DNA from: Phlebotomus papatasi
Taxonomy: Eukaryota; Arthropoda; Insecta; Diptera; Psychodidae
Direction: 5' to 3'
Assembly: GCF_024763615.1 (NCBI RefSeq)
Contig: NC_077223.1
Location: 13,888,001-13,952,000 of the forward strand
Length of the DNA: 64,000 nt
The notes under the pieces were generated by a model that saw only the letters and a list, made by a program, of their open reading frames with translations, made no database searches and was not told where the DNA came from. Of the stretch, positions 34,346 through 46,490 are shown piece by piece (position 1 is the stretch's first letter; the number at the start of each line of letters is the position of its first letter). The translations under genes were made by a program, and so were the position numbers.

Positions 34346-34557
34346 TCAATCCATGTCATCATCATCGTCATCAGAGATGGTGTACTTCTTCTGAGTCCTC
34401 TTCCTGCGCCCCGAAGTCGTCACAACAGGCGTCGCCTTCTTTGCTGACGATGACGATGAAGATGATGCTGCTCCGCCCTTCGACAGTTTCAGCTTCATCT
34501 TCACACTTCCAGATTCATCGTCCGAATTGTCGTCATCTTCGCCAAAGGAACCAGCTG
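34346..34557 (-). CDS. brm: Brahma, last exon (acidic/basic tail)
   Basis: The exon encodes the end of Brahma: GSVKMKLKLSKG, a Ser run, then GRRKRTQKKYTISDDDDDDM and D, with the stop at 34346-34348. The KMKLKL and RRKRTQKKYTISDDDDDDMD blocks are diagnostic of insect Brahma C-termini, which is why this lone 70-codon piece can be joined to an exon 5.9 kb away. The acceptor is CTGCAGCAG, a tandem NAGNAG: both AGs keep phase and differ by one Ala codon. The opposite-strand ORF at the same place is a shadow. Confidence 0.95.
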
Positions 34558-34834
34558 CTGCAGAAGGATTGCATTTAGGATACATCCTTTCCTTTTGTCA
34601 ATATCCCGAAATTCCTCGCGCCCTAAAATCTTCTGGTGACATGGTGACCCTCCCATAATCAAGTTCGGTAAAAGATCACAGATTTTTCCAGGGTCAGTTC
34701 TTCATTTCAGATTCCCGATGCATCCGGGCCCAGAATTGGGCCCCTTATGCATCCGAATTCTATTATATCTTATCCCCCGATACGGATGCCGCACCACATC
34801 ACAGCTTTTCTGTACTCACCCATTGCCGGTACTA

Positions 34835-35048
34835 GGGGAAAGTACTTTTCTTCGAGCGTTCATGCCTTCGAATAATGTGAATTTTCTTTTATTTTTCCTA
34901 AGAGATTTACACATTTCTATTAAATATTATTTGGCTTATCATCAATTGTTGATAATTCCGTGATAATTTAGTGTAAATCTCTTACGAAAAACAAAAGAAA
35001 TTCACATTATTCGAAGGCATGAACGTTCGAAGGGAGAGCACTTTCCCC
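34835..35048. mobile_element. Palindromic TA-flanked MITE, copy 3
   Basis: TA, GGGGAAAGTACTTTTC ... GAGAGCACTTTCCCC, TA, with the GTTCATGCCTTCGAATAATG arms of the family at 753-971. Inside the last brm intron. Confidence 0.88.
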
Positions 35049-35117
35049 TATATCACAACAGCCCATCGCGCTGTGTATTTGGATCAGTGACAGTGAATAT
35101 TTGTATCGACTGAAGTA

Positions 35118-36095
35118 GGGGAAAGTGGTCTGCCTTTGAATGCGGCAGCCTTTGAATATTGTAATTTTTTCACTTTTCTTTAAAGCATAAATTCTTTTCT
35201 ATTAACTATTAGATAGCTATTCATAATCCTCACAAGTCATCAAAAAATGCAGACCCTAGCTCTTATTTTCTAGGTGCTAGGGTAAAAAAACGAATCTGAG
35301 CTCTAAACTGTAATTTTGATGTTCCACAATTAATGTGTTTTTTCATAATTAAAATAATTTTTCGAACAAATCTTCTATTGTGAGTCATAGAAGGTTATTC
35401 TTTGATGGTATTTCTCCAAATACATTTTGATTCAGATGAGACAAATTTTGTGAGTGATAAAAGTTTGCAAATATTGCTCTGCGGCAGCCTTTGAATCTTA
35501 ATGTTGTGTGCCTTTGAATCCTCTTTTTCCATACATTGAAACATCTGACAGCTTCCTGTCCGGGAGCAGAATAGAACTCCTACTTTGGTCTGACGAATGT
35601 CATACAAATACTTATAAAATGCTATCTTGCTCCGGCCGAGATGTTTCAAACTGACAATTGTCAACTTCAATGGCGTTTTATTACAAATTTTCAAGTGAAA
35701 AACAATGCTTTAGAAAAATGTAAAAAATGTTGTATAATGACTTTTGACTACAGTGGTGGTTTTATTGAGTGCATTAGGGTTCATGCTAATCAATTATGGG
35801 CCGTTTAATGTTACAGCCCTAATATTCTCAGTGAAAAATTAAGATTCAAAGGCTGCCCAAACACATTCAAAGGCAGACCATGCAGGCTGCCTTTGAATAT
35901 ATTGACATAACATTTTTAAGTTCCTCACCAGGAAAAACTGAGGACTTGCGAGTCCTGAATGGGGTAAGCATAGAAGCTTAATGAACAAGAGAATATTTTG
36001 GTATAGTGAAAAGTAAAACTCATGTTGTAGTTTACTCTGAAAAAAATCTCGAATTTTGAACATCATTTTTCGTTCAAAGGCAGACCACTTTCCCC
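35118..36095. mobile_element. GGGGAAAGTGGTCTGCCTTT MITE, long copy
   Basis: TA, GGGGAAAGTGGTCTGCCTTT ... AAAGGCAGACCACTTTCCCC, TA. The word GCCTTTGAA(T) is repeated about eight times (for example 35123, 35147, 35486, 35511, 35889), and inverted near the right end. Confidence 0.87.
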
Positions 36096-36099
36096 TATC

Positions 36100-36975
36100 A
36101 CTTTCATTCCGAAACTCGTTCTTGTGTCAGTCTCCCTTTCCCCTCCAAAAATTTTGATGTTACTATATTGATATTACCATAAGGCAGAGAACATATTCCT
36201 CAACCGAAAGAAATCATCTTTGGGCTCGTTCGAAAGGTCTTGGGATTCCTGTTAAGCTTGAACCGATTCCAATCGATTTTATAAAACTGTCATGAACTGA
36301 TAAGTAATTTTTATCCGAAAATCAATTGTATTGCTCCTTAGTTATTTTGGGAGAATTTTTGAGTTCAAAGTTCACAAAGTCACCACGGGTGGCGATGCAA
36401 TAGCGTCAAAATTCATCAAAATTCAAACTCATTTTTCTCAAAAACGCAATTGTGCAAGTTAATCAAATTTTAGAGTGTTATAGTCTAGTCTAGGCTATGA
36501 AGTTTCCAAAAAGTGACGTGGTTCGCTGTGGTTATAATAGAACCGGAGATATCACGGATCAATGTTCACGAAATTCAAAACGCCTTATCTCCCGTTCTAT
36601 TTGACCGATTTTGACAAATTAAAGATCTCGCAAAGCGTAACAACTTTCTAGAACATTTTAACTTCGTATGACCAACGCTAGGGGCGCCACAGTCGAAAAA
36701 CAATTTTTTTAACACATAACCTTAATTATCTCGACACGCTTTTAACTGATCTTGATGATTACTTTAGTATAATTGTAGAGGACATTTGTCTCTACATTTC
36801 GTCCATACATCATTTTCCGCTCACACTACGCTATCTTTCCGATTTTTCCGTTATTTATTTTATTTATTTATTGATTTTTCCCATAATAACGCTTTGAAAC
36901 CACTAAGATGCCAATTTGATTGCTTCTACTCGACCAAGACACTTAAAATAGGGTTTTAAATGGAAAGTCTCACAA
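36100..36975. other. brm last intron, unassigned
   Basis: Includes a G+C-richer stretch, 36380-36860, with GAACCGGAGATATCACGGAT and CGCTAGGGGCGCCACAGTCG. No frame or inverted repeat found; perhaps a fragment of an unrecognised repeat. Confidence 0.35.
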
Positions 36976-36979
36976 AGTC

Positions 36980-39900
36980 GTTTGCGGAATCTTTGTTTTT
37001 TTCCAATTTGTTGTTTACACTTTTGTTTTCCCAGTTTGTTTTTGGAATCTTTGTCTTCGGTAATTTTTGTTTTTTTTTTTTTTTGGAAACTTTGTCTTTG
37101 GAAATCTTGTCTTTCATATATTGTAAACAAGTATATATTTTATTAAATGAAATAATGATATTACAATGGTGTTTTTTGAAGTTCTTAGTTTCGTCCCTCA
37201 GGGCAAAAGGAAAATTTCTGTTTCTTCGGGAAATTTTTAGTTTCGTCCTTTGGGGCAAAGGGAAATTCTACTGTGTTTTGGGAAATTTTTAGTTTCTTCC
37301 TTTGGGGCAAAGGGATATTTTCTGTGTTTTGGGAAGTGATCAGTATCGCCTGTCGGGACAAAGAGATATTTTCTGTTTTTGGGAGGTTTTTAGTTTTGTC
37401 ATTTTGGGCAAAAGGAAATTCTACTGTGTTTTGGGAAATTTTTAGTTTCTTCCTTTGGGGCAAAGGGATATTTTCTGTGTTTTGGGAAGTGATCAGTATC
37501 GCCTGTCGGGACAAAAAGATATTTTCTGTTTTTGGGAGGTTTTTAGTTTTGTCATTTTGGGCAAAAGGAAATTCTACTGTGTTTTGGGAAATTTTTAGTT
37601 TCTTCCTTTGGGGCAAAGGGATATTTTCTGTGTTTTGGGAAGTGATCAGTATCGCCTGTCGGGACAAAAAGATATTTTCTGTTTTTGGGAGGTTTTTAGT
37701 TTTGTCATTTTGGGCAAAAGGAAATTCTACTGTGTTTTGGGAAATTTTTAGTTTCGTCCTTTAGGGCAAATGGATATTTTCTGTGTTTTGGGAAGTGATC
37801 AGTATCGCCTGTCGGGACAAAAAGATATTTTCTGTTTCTTCGGGAAATTTTTAGTTTCGTCCTTTGGGGCAAAGGGAAATTCTACTGTGTTTTGGGAAAT
37901 TTTTAGTTTCTTCCTTTGGGGCAAAGGGATATTTTCTGTGTTTTGGGAAGTGATCAGTATCGCCTGTCGGGACAAAAAGATATTTTCTGTTTTTGGGAGG
38001 TTTTTAGTTTTGTCATTTTGGGCAAAAGGAAATTCTACTGTGTTTTGGGAAATTTTTAGTTTCGTCCTTTAGGGCAAATGGATATTTTCTGTGTTTTGGG
38101 AAGTGATCAGTATCGCCTGTCGGGACAAAGAGATATTTTCTGTTTTTGGGAGGTTTTTAGTTTTGTCATTTTGGGCAAAAGGAAATTCTACTGTGTTTTG
38201 GGAAATTTTTAGTTTCGTCCTTTAGGGCAAATGGATATTTTCTGTGTTTTGGGAAGTGATCAGTATCGCCTGTCGGGACAAAGAGATATTTTCTGTTTTT
38301 GGGAGGTTTTTAGTTTTGTCATTTTGGGCAAAAGGAAATTCTACTGTGTTTTGGGAAATTTTTAGTTTCGTCCTTTAGGGCAAATGGATATTTTCTGTGT
38401 TTTGGGAAGTGATCAGTATCGCCTGTCGGGACAAAAAGATATTTTCTGTTTCTTCGGGAAATTTTTAGTTTCGTCCTTTGGGGCAAAGGGAAATTCTACT
38501 GTGTTTTGGGAAATTTTTAGTTTCTTCCTTTGGGGCAAAGGGATATTTTCTGTGTTTTGGGAAGTGATCAGTATCGCCTGTCGGGACAAAAAGATATTTT
38601 CTGTTTTTGGGAGGTTTTTAGTTTTGTCATTTTGGGCAAAAGGAAATTCTACTGTGTTTTGGGAAATTTTTAGTTTCGTCCTTTAGGGCAAATGGATATT
38701 TTCTGTGTTTTGGGAAGTGATCAGTATCGCCTGTCGGGACAAAGAGATATTTTCTGTTTTTGGGAGGTTTTTAGTTTTGTCATTTTGGGCAAAAGGAAAT
38801 TCTACTGTGTTTTGGGAAATTTTTAGTTTCGTCCTTTAGGGCAAATGGATATTTTCTGTGTTTTGGGAAGTGATCAGTATCGCCTGTCGGGACAAAGAGA
38901 TATTTTCTGTTTTTGGGAGGTTTTTAGTTTTGTCATTTTGGGCAAAGGGAAATTCTACTGTGTTTTGGGAAATTTTTAGTTTCTTCCTTTGGGGCAAAGG
39001 GATATTTTCTGTGTTTTGGGAAGTGATCAGTATCGCCTGTCGGGACAAAAAGATATTTTCTGTTTCTTCGGGAAATTTTTAGTTTCGTTCTTTGGGGCAA
39101 AGGGAAATTCTACTGTGTTTTGGGAAATTTTTAGTTTCTTCCTTTGGGGCAAAGGGATATTTTCTGTGTTTTGGGAAGTGATCAGTATCGCCTGTCGGGA
39201 CAAAAAGATATTTTCTGTTTTTGGGAGGTTTTTAGTTTTGTCATTTTGGGCAAAAGGAAATTCTACTGTGTTTTGGGAAATTTTTAGTTTCGTCCTTTAG
39301 GGCAAATGGATATTTTCTGTGTTTTGGGAAGTGATCAGTATCGCCTGTCGGGACAAAGAGATATTTTCTGTTTTTGGGAGGTTTTTAGTTTTGTCATTTT
39401 GGGCAAAAGGAAATTCTACTGTGTTTTGGGAAATTTTTAGTTTCGTCCTTTAGGGCAAATGGATATTTTCTGTGTTTTGGGAAGTGATCAGTATCGCCTG
39501 TCGGGACAAAGAGATATTTTCTGTTTTTGGGAGGTTTTTAGTTTTGTTATTTTGGGCAAAAGGAAATTCTACTGTGTTTTGGGAAATTTTTAGTTTCGTT
39601 CTTTAGGGCAAATGGATATTTTCTGTGTTTTGGGAAGTGATCAGTATCGCCTGTCGGGACAAAGAGATATTTTCTGTTTTTGGGAGGTTTTTAGTTTTGT
39701 CATTTTGGGCAAAAGGAAATTCTACTGTGTTTTGGGAAATTTTTAGTTTCGTTCTTTGGGGCAAAAGGGAATTTTGTGTTTTGGGAAGTTTTTAGTTTTG
39801 TCCTTTGGAGCAAAGGGAAATTTTCTGAGAAAAGGGAAATTTTTGGAAAGTTATAAAATATACTTGTGCAAAATGTGTTACAGACAAAATTTACGAAAAT

Positions 39901-40042
39901 TGTACAAAATGTTTGAAAGGCAAGATTTCCAAAGACAAAGTTTCCAAAAAACAAAAATTACCGAAGACAAAGATTCCAAAGACAAACTGGAAAAAACAAA
40001 AGTGTAAAAAACAATATGGAAAAAACGATGATTCCCGATCCC
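36980..40042. mobile_element. Fold-back element, copy 2 (brm intron)
   Basis: Left arm GTTTGCGGAATCTTTG, TTTTTGGAATCTTTGTCTTC, GGAAACTTTGTCTTTGGAAA; right arm (39840-40042) is its reverse complement, ending ATGATTCCCGATCCC. The arms are about 150-190 bp and enclose the satellite at 37190-39830. The right 200 bp match 26925-27091 closely. No transposase. Confidence 0.87.
37190..39830 (+). repeat. 51-bp satellite in 153-bp and 614-bp higher-order repeats
   Basis: The landmark GGGAAGTGATCAGTATCGCC occurs 16 times, at 37331, 37484, 37637, 37790, 37945, 38098, 38251, 38404, 38559, 38712, 38865, 39018, 39173, 39326, 39479 and 39632. Spacings are 153 bp except 155 bp after every fourth unit, giving a 614-bp superrepeat. 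Each 153-bp unit has three monomers of 50-52 bp. Because 153 is a multiple of three, long frames stay open on both strands; they are not genes. Confidence 0.95.
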
Positions 40043-40044
40043 AT

Positions 40045-40490
40045 ATCACTTTTCTGTCACTCCATCCAAATCCTTGATATTTTGGTTTAAATACAAAATT
40101 TGTATAATTTCACGAATTTGATTAAAGATAACTGAATTGCGTCCCCCAACTTCAGCTCTAAATCGAATTTGCATGCATTCTGAGTTAATTCACGTTAAGA
40201 ATCTCACCTACAATAAGCTGATCTAGGCTGGTGATAAGCCTTTGATAAAACTTTGAAGGTTTCGTGTGTTTCATCGTGGAAGATATTGAATTTTGACATT
40301 TTCGACTTGTCACATTTTGCCCCAGGTTCAACAGTTCAAACTCCTTTTCTTTAATCAACCTGGTGTCCTTTTTGTTACCTTGACTATTTTAGTATTACCC
40401 CAATTTTCTCCCTCTTTTGCGAATTTTTACTTGTATTTTTCTAAAAATTCCTAGAGCATTATAAATGAAAATAAATGAATGCATCACTTA
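40045..40490. other. brm last intron, 5' part
   Basis: No element recognised apart from a short stretch at 40279-40323 resembling the right end of the GGGGCAAAAA MITE (GAAGATATTGAATTTTGACA, TTTTGCCCCAGG). Confidence 0.4.
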
Positions 40491-40491
40491 C

Positions 40492-41041
40492 CTTCCCCTT
40501 CAGACTCCTCAACAGCTTCCCCTGCCCTTTGCTTGGCATTTGAGAAGACCGATTGCAGCATGATGCTATCAGCATAGATCAAAGAGGTCTCCTCATTGTA
40601 GATCTGAGCATTCTGACACAATTGAATAAAATCACGCTCGAGATCGGAGAAATCCACATATTTTCCATCATCAATTCTCTGGAGGATCTTCTTGATATCC
40701 AGAGGCTTCTTGATGATCTCGTAGTAATCGGGAAGTTCCCGTTTTGACGGTAACTTCATAAAAGGCTCACTGAGTATTCGTCCATCGGCATCTGAATACT
40801 TCATCACGACATTCATAATACGCTTCATTTGCTTCTTCAACTTCGGATCCGTCTGACCCTTGCGCTTCTTTACCGGCATTCCACTTACGCTATCATCATC
40901 TGAATCTTCAGCACGCTTGCTTTTGCGCTTTCGACCTTTTTTCTTCTTTTCTTTCTCCTCTTCTTCCTCATCATCAAAATCAATCCCATCATCTATTGCC
41001 TTTAGCCATTCCTTCTCTGTCAAACTATCCGTGTAGTCGAC
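40492..41041 (-). CDS. brm: Brahma, bromodomain exon
   Basis: Bounded by TTTTCCAG and GTAAGT. It starts VDYTDSLTEKEWLKAIDDG, goes through an acidic/basic linker (DFDDEEEEEKEKKKKGRKRK) and then a bromodomain (about residues 1297-1395 of the visible chain) with LPDYYEIIKKPLDIKKIL and LCQNAQIYNEETSLIY. The Asn of QNAQIYN is the acetyl-lysine-binding residue of the family. It ends GEG plus one base, matching the phase of the last exon. Confidence 0.97.
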
Positions 41042-41112
41042 CTGGAAAAGAACATTCCATTCCGGACTCGAAAACTTCCTTTTTAAGCACCATTTGGTAA
41101 CTTTCAACTCAC

Positions 41113-42092
41113 CTCTTTTCTCTGTCGCGATCCCCTTCCGAGAATACTATCCTCCTCATAATTCCATCTGTCCACTTCTTCATCCTCTTTTACTAGCCAA
41201 TCCGGCAACTCAGATTCATCAATAAGTCTTCCCTTCTGCCTTCCATCTTTCGTCTCTTCGACTTTTCGTTCAGCATCCATCTTCTTGAACAACTCCAATT
41301 CATCATCACTCCTCGATATCATCAAATTAATCATCTCATCTTCCGGCACCTCATTCTCCTCCTCCTCCTCAGCCTCATCCTGATGCAGAATACTCTGCAA
41401 GAACTGTTGACGTTCACTCCCTGTTGACTTCTGATCGAACATTCCCGCCTGAATGACTTTCTCATCCATATTCAGTTTGTAACGAGCTGCCGCCAGAATT
41501 CTCTCTTCCACCGAATTCACCGTCATCAACCTCAGCACTCGCACTTCATTTCTCTGTCCAATTCTGTGAGCACGATCCTGCGCCTGGAGATCCTGATGGG
41601 GATTCCAGTCCGAATCGAAGATTATCACCGTATCGGCCGCCTGGAGATTCAATCCCAAACCACCAGCTCGAGTTGACAGTAAGAAGACAAAATAATCCGA
41701 ATCCTTAGCATTGAACTTCTTCAGCAAATCCCCACGCTCCTCGGCCTTTGTCGTACCATCGAGACGCAAATAGAGGAATTGCCTCCAGCTGAGATAATCC
41801 TCAATAATTGTCATGCACTGAGTCATCTGACAGAAGAGCAGAACTCGATGATTGGTTGCCTTGAGCTTCGGCAAGATCCGATCGAGAAGTTCAAATTTCC
41901 CAGAAACCCGATAGAGATCAGGTCCAGAAACAACACCATGACCCCCAATATGATCGCAATATTTCTCTTCAATGTGCTGGAACATAAATGGATGATTGCA
42001 CAGTTTACGAAGCTGTACAATGGTGTTCATTAGAGCTTTAGCGCCACCCTTGCCCTTTGAACCCTTCTCACTGCCGTCCGTCAAGAGAACAC
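41113..42092 (-). CDS. brm: Brahma, helicase C-terminal and SnAC exon
   Basis: Reads on from VLLTDGSEKGSKGKGG. It holds the second RecA lobe of the Snf2 motor: VSGKFELLDRILPKLKATNH, motif V STRAGGLGLNLQ and motif VI QDLQAQDRAHRIGQ with its arginine finger region. The SnAC domain follows (MFDQKSTGSERQQFLQSIL), then an acidic segment and RLIDESELPDWL. The donor GTGAGT lies after RGSRQRKE, and a 71-bp intron separates it from the bromodomain exon. Confidence 0.97.
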
Positions 42093-42337
42093 CTGAAAAA
42101 GAAAATTATTTCCTGACCAAAAAGATTTCTGGAGGAGGGAATTCGAACAAACTTCATGCTTAATATCAGGTCACGTAAAAGGTTCTGAGGCATTTACGTA
42201 AGGTTACTTTATAGTGAGCAATATCTCATGATCCTCACGATATAAAAATCGCATCTGAACTTACTAAACGGTGTTTCCAATCTGACAACATTCTTCAAAA
42301 AAGTTCTTTGACAATTTTGCGTTTGGTAGAGAAGACT

Positions 42338-42934
42338 TCAAAAATTTCTAATTAGCGCAGTTTTATAGAAAATTTATCACTACAACTTTGTGAAAATAAT
42401 TTTTCTCTATTTTGTAAGGAAATACAGTAGACTCTCTCAAATTCGGACATTTGGGACCAAGATGTCACCCGAATTAGTGAGAAATTCGGGCGACACATTT
42501 TTTTAAATGCAACGACTTATTATTCATCTACATACACATATTCAGTTTACATACTCATGTTTATGGTAAATTTCATGAAAACCCTTTAATAATGCAAAAA
42601 CACATCAGAACTAAGACAAACTATGGCAAATTTGAGCATATTTGCTTCATTTGATAATCTTAATCACACTTGAAAAATGTCAACAATTTTTTTTTTAAAT
42701 TCAACTGCTGCCCGAATTAAAAAGTAACCCGATCTTAAAAGAGCCGAATTGGCGAGAGTCTACTGTACGTTTATCGAGCCGAGTTCTAAAAGGTAATTTT
42801 GTGACTATTCTCAAAAATGCTGGAGCTAATAGTATCAGACATTGGGTATTATCATATTTTGATTCGCTTCATTATGGGCTTCCGTAAATTTGAAAAAATA
42901 CCTAGAGGACATTATTTCATAGAAAATTTATTGA
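42338..42934. repeat. Fragment of the 31651-32439 MITE interior, interrupted
   Basis: CTTCAAAAATTTCTAATTAG to CATAGAAAATTTATT matches 31680-31935 in order, except for a 341-bp insertion plus duplicated TA. Confidence 0.85.
42425..42765. mobile_element. CAGTAGACTCTC MITE (pogo-like tips)
   Basis: TA, CAGTAGACTCTCTCAAATTC ... GGCGAGAGTCTACTG, TA. The uninterrupted homologue at 31765 reads AAATACGTTTATC, so the insertion duplicated TA exactly. CAGT tips and TA suggest the pogo/Tc1 group. Confidence 0.9.
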
Positions 42935-42939
42935 TCAAA

Positions 42940-44450
42940 AATTTTCAAAAAAATTTTTTTTGAAAATTTTTGGATTTTTTTTGAAAAATTAATTTTTTTT
43001 TAAAATTCTAGGTTAAAAAAATCAACATTTTAACAAGTGTGTTAAATGTATCTTAAAGTTGTAAATTTGTTAATAAAATGCATTTTTATTTGAAAATCAA
43101 AAAAAAAAATTTTTTGAAAAACGCGAGTTCGAAAAATTTTGATATTTTAACTGTTTATAAGCATTGTGGAGTACTGTATTTCCTGAAAAAAAAGTGGAAG
43201 CTCGCCTTTTCAGGGAATGTAGTACTCAATGTTACTGATCAACAGTAAAAGAAATGAAAATTTTTGAGAATGGGGTTTTTTGAGAAAAATTAATTCTTAA
43301 TTTTTTTCAAAAAAAAATTCAAAAAACCGTTACAAAAAAAAACTTGAGCAGATAATGCGAAAACTCGTATATCATTTTAAAGAGTATAAAATTATCTTTC
43401 AAATAAAAAAAAGAGTAAGAAGAAATCTCAACCCGTTCGCGAGATAGAGCATTTTGAAATATTTTCCAAAAATCTCATTTGACGAATGAAGCGCGAGACG
43501 CCATCTTTGGCGCCATGTATCTCTGGCCAGGAATTTTTTTTGGGCGAAAAAAAAATAGAGGTATATTATTTGATCGTGTATTTTAACATATGTAAAACTC
43601 AGAAACATCTGAGACCATGACCCCGCGATTTGCGATTTTTTCGGTCGTCTTGAGATGGATTGGCCCACTATAAGATGGGTATAGAGGCTATCCAGCATCA
43701 TTGGGAAAAGTGTGTCGGCCTACAAGGAGACTATGTTGAGAAATAAAAAAGTTCAAAATATTTTTTGTCTTCCCTCCGAGGCCAGGGACTTCTGAGACTG
43801 CCCTCGTAAATCTTAAAAGGCCTCAGAACTTTTTACTTGACCTTATTTAAATATAAAGTCAAGATCAAAAATTAAAATTAAGCTGAAATATTTTGAATAT
43901 TAATATCTTTTAAGTTTTTAGCTGCCTGAAGGAAGCGAAAATTTACTTTAAGGTCAATTAATTCATAAAGAACTTTAGGCCACGCCCCATTCAAGAGCAA
44001 TACAGAAAATCAACCCCAGTTGACAATATTGAATTTTCAATATTTAAAATAGCAATGCTATAAAAATCCATACAGCCAAGAGCATCCATCGTTTTCAACT
44101 CCCAAGCATTAATAGACCACGCCCCTACAAATTTTAAATTAAAGAAAATAAATGTTACTTTAATTTATTATTTTTCCAATTTTTTGCTAAAATCTTTTTT
44201 ATGCCTTATAATACAGCAAAAAAAATAGTTATCCGTTATGTCAATCGTCAAAATGACGGTAAGAATTGATTATAATAATCTTAATTTTCAAATTAAAGAA
44301 AATATTTCTAACGGCCAAAATAGCCTGATTTTATCTTTCAGTTACGCATGTTAAAAGGGGCGTGGCTAATTTTTTCATAAATGAGTTTTCCTTCGCATTT
44401 TGGATTAATTGCAGTGGTTTTCTCTGCAAATGGTATAGAATTCCATATAA
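42940..44450. other. brm intron, unassigned
   Basis: Very A/T-rich with homopolymer runs (42941-43350). 43440-43720 is more complex (GACGCCATCTTTGGCGCCAT is a near-palindrome) without a usable frame. GGGGCGTGGC-type words occur at 44356. Confidence 0.35.
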
Positions 44451-44453
44451 CTA

Positions 44454-45373
44454 GGGTGGAATCACCAGTTCTCGCCAGTGCCCCACTTCTCGCCACTTAC
44501 ATTGAAATCGCTATTTTTCGCAATTTATGAAATAAATGAGTCGCAATTTTTTTGTATTGTTTCTGCTTCTACGCATAGAATCGAAAAATAATAATTATTC
44601 GTTTTGGATTCACGATTTTGATCACTTTTTAGAGCAATATTTTAAGCAAGTGCATCGAATCCAACATCTCTTACCAAATGTACTAAGTGTCGTCAAATTT
44701 TCATCAGGCCAAAAATACCTATTTGGGTAAATAATTTGTCTATTGAATATTTAATTGCACTTGTGGAATACATAAAATTTGTATTTAGTCAATTAATATT
44801 TCATTTTATATTATTTTTGTATAAAAATGAGGCATGGCGAGAAGTGGTAATATTCTGGAATTGATTTTACCACCTGTCGCCATATCTTTTCAATAGGCGA
44901 CGCTAACTTCACTTCGTACATTCTCAGTTGTCAAATCTGCATTGTTTACTTTCTGCAAAAGCCCCATAATTTGAATTCTCAAATAAAAGTGAAGAAAAAT
45001 CATTTAAAGAGAGTAATAATAAAGTGATCACAAGGAAAGAGAAATGGTGAATGTATTCTTTTCATAGCATTGCCTAAAATAACCGAGTGTGGTTCTTTTC
45101 AAGTGGGTGGCGAAAAGTGGTTACAAATTTTACAAAACTGGCGAAAAGTGGTAAAAAGTGGCGACGAAATGGTTATTTTTGCAATATTAATAAAAATCAG
45201 TTTTTTAAGTAGTCCAGCGTTATGTTCTAGGATTATTGTTTTCACGTATCTAGAGCCAATACATCTAAGTAACTTTGTGTCAAATTTGACTTATCTTGTA
45301 ACAAGGATTCAAAAGTTATGATTAATTGAATTTAATTTTTTCCTAAACATGGCGATAGCCGGTTATTCCACCC
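44454..45373. mobile_element. GGGTGGAATxACC MITE with TCGCCA words
   Basis: TA, GGGTGGAATCACCAGTTCTC ... GATAGCCGGTTATTCCACCC, TA. TCTCGCCA appears twice at the left end, and GTGGCGA(A/C) repeatedly at 45108-45165. 920 bp, no transposase recognised. Confidence 0.84.
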
Positions 45374-45597
45374 TATGATTTTGTATAAGAAAATATCACT
45401 GTCATTAGGTCATAAATTAAAAAGGGGCGTGGCCTAAAACAATTCAAATTCAGAACATCCTCAAGTTTTCTGCTTAAAAATTATAAGGAATTCCAGCATA
45501 AGCTTTATTAATCACTTTAAAAAAACATCTTTTTTTTAGTTTTTATGTTAAAACAAATAATTTTCAATTCTACAAAAAAAAACAAACAAAACCCTAC

Positions 45598-46486
45598 CTT
45601 TGCTCTGCATGTGCTTGTAGAGAACTCTCTGCAATCCAGACATTTCGCACTTGATGATGTACTCAATCTTATCCGGCAGCTGTGACTCCACTTCTTTCTT
45701 CAAGCGCCTCAGCAAGAAGGGCCGCAGTACCTTGTGCAGACGTCGAATAATCAAAATAGTTTCTTCCTCATTCAGTTCCACCTTCTCGCCCGTTGTAGCG
45801 AACGGAGCATTGAACCATTGCTCGAATGTCGAGCAACTCTTAAAGATCGACGGAAGGAGGAAGTTTAGTAGGGCCCAGAGCTCAGGCAATTTATTCTGTA
45901 GCGGAGTTCCTGTTAGCAAAAGCCGATGGGGTGCATTGTAGTGCGTATTGAGCACTTGAGTCAATTTGCAATGATGATTCTTCATACGATGACCTTCATC
46001 GATAATCATGTACTTCCAGGACAATTTGGCCAAAACCGACTTATCCTTGATGACATACTCATACGTTGTGAGGAGTACATTGAATTTAGTTGATCTCATC
46101 TGATTCTGCACATGACGTCGTCCAGCTGGACTTCCTTTGTACGACACAACGCACACAGATGGCGCCCATTTCTCAAATTCCAAAACCCAATTAGACAATG
46201 TAGAAAGGGGTACAATGACCAAGAATGGTCCATTGTTCTTCTTCTTCTCCATCAAATACGTAATCAGAGCGATAGTTTGAATCGTTTTGCCCAAACCCAT
46301 TTCATCAGCCAAGATTCCATTCAAATTATTGTTGTACAGAGACACCAACCATTCAAGACCCTTTATCTGGTATTCCTTTAGCTTCCCATTCACCAGGATA
46401 CTAGCCTGCTCAGTTACACTCTCGTGAACTGTATGGGCAATGCTGTAGTATGTTTGTTCTTCCGTTCGATACTCATCATCCTCCAC
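45598..46486 (-). CDS. brm: Brahma, ATPase N-terminal lobe exon
   Basis: Starts VEDDEYRTEEQTYYSIAHT after TTTTCAG. It carries Walker A DEMGLGKTIQT (K669 of the visible chain), motif Ia, Walker B DEGH (765-768), TGTPLQNKLPELWALLNFLL and the FLLRRLKKEVE hinge. It ends one base into the Gly codon of SKG before GTAGGG. All catalytic residues of an active Snf2 ATPase are present. Confidence 0.98.
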
Positions 46487-46490
46487 CTGA

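Noticed and set aside
37185..39300. ORFs of 100-163 residues on both strands (FSVFWE..., SQNTEN...)
   Set aside because: They are the 153-bp satellite read through; frame stays open because the period is a multiple of three.
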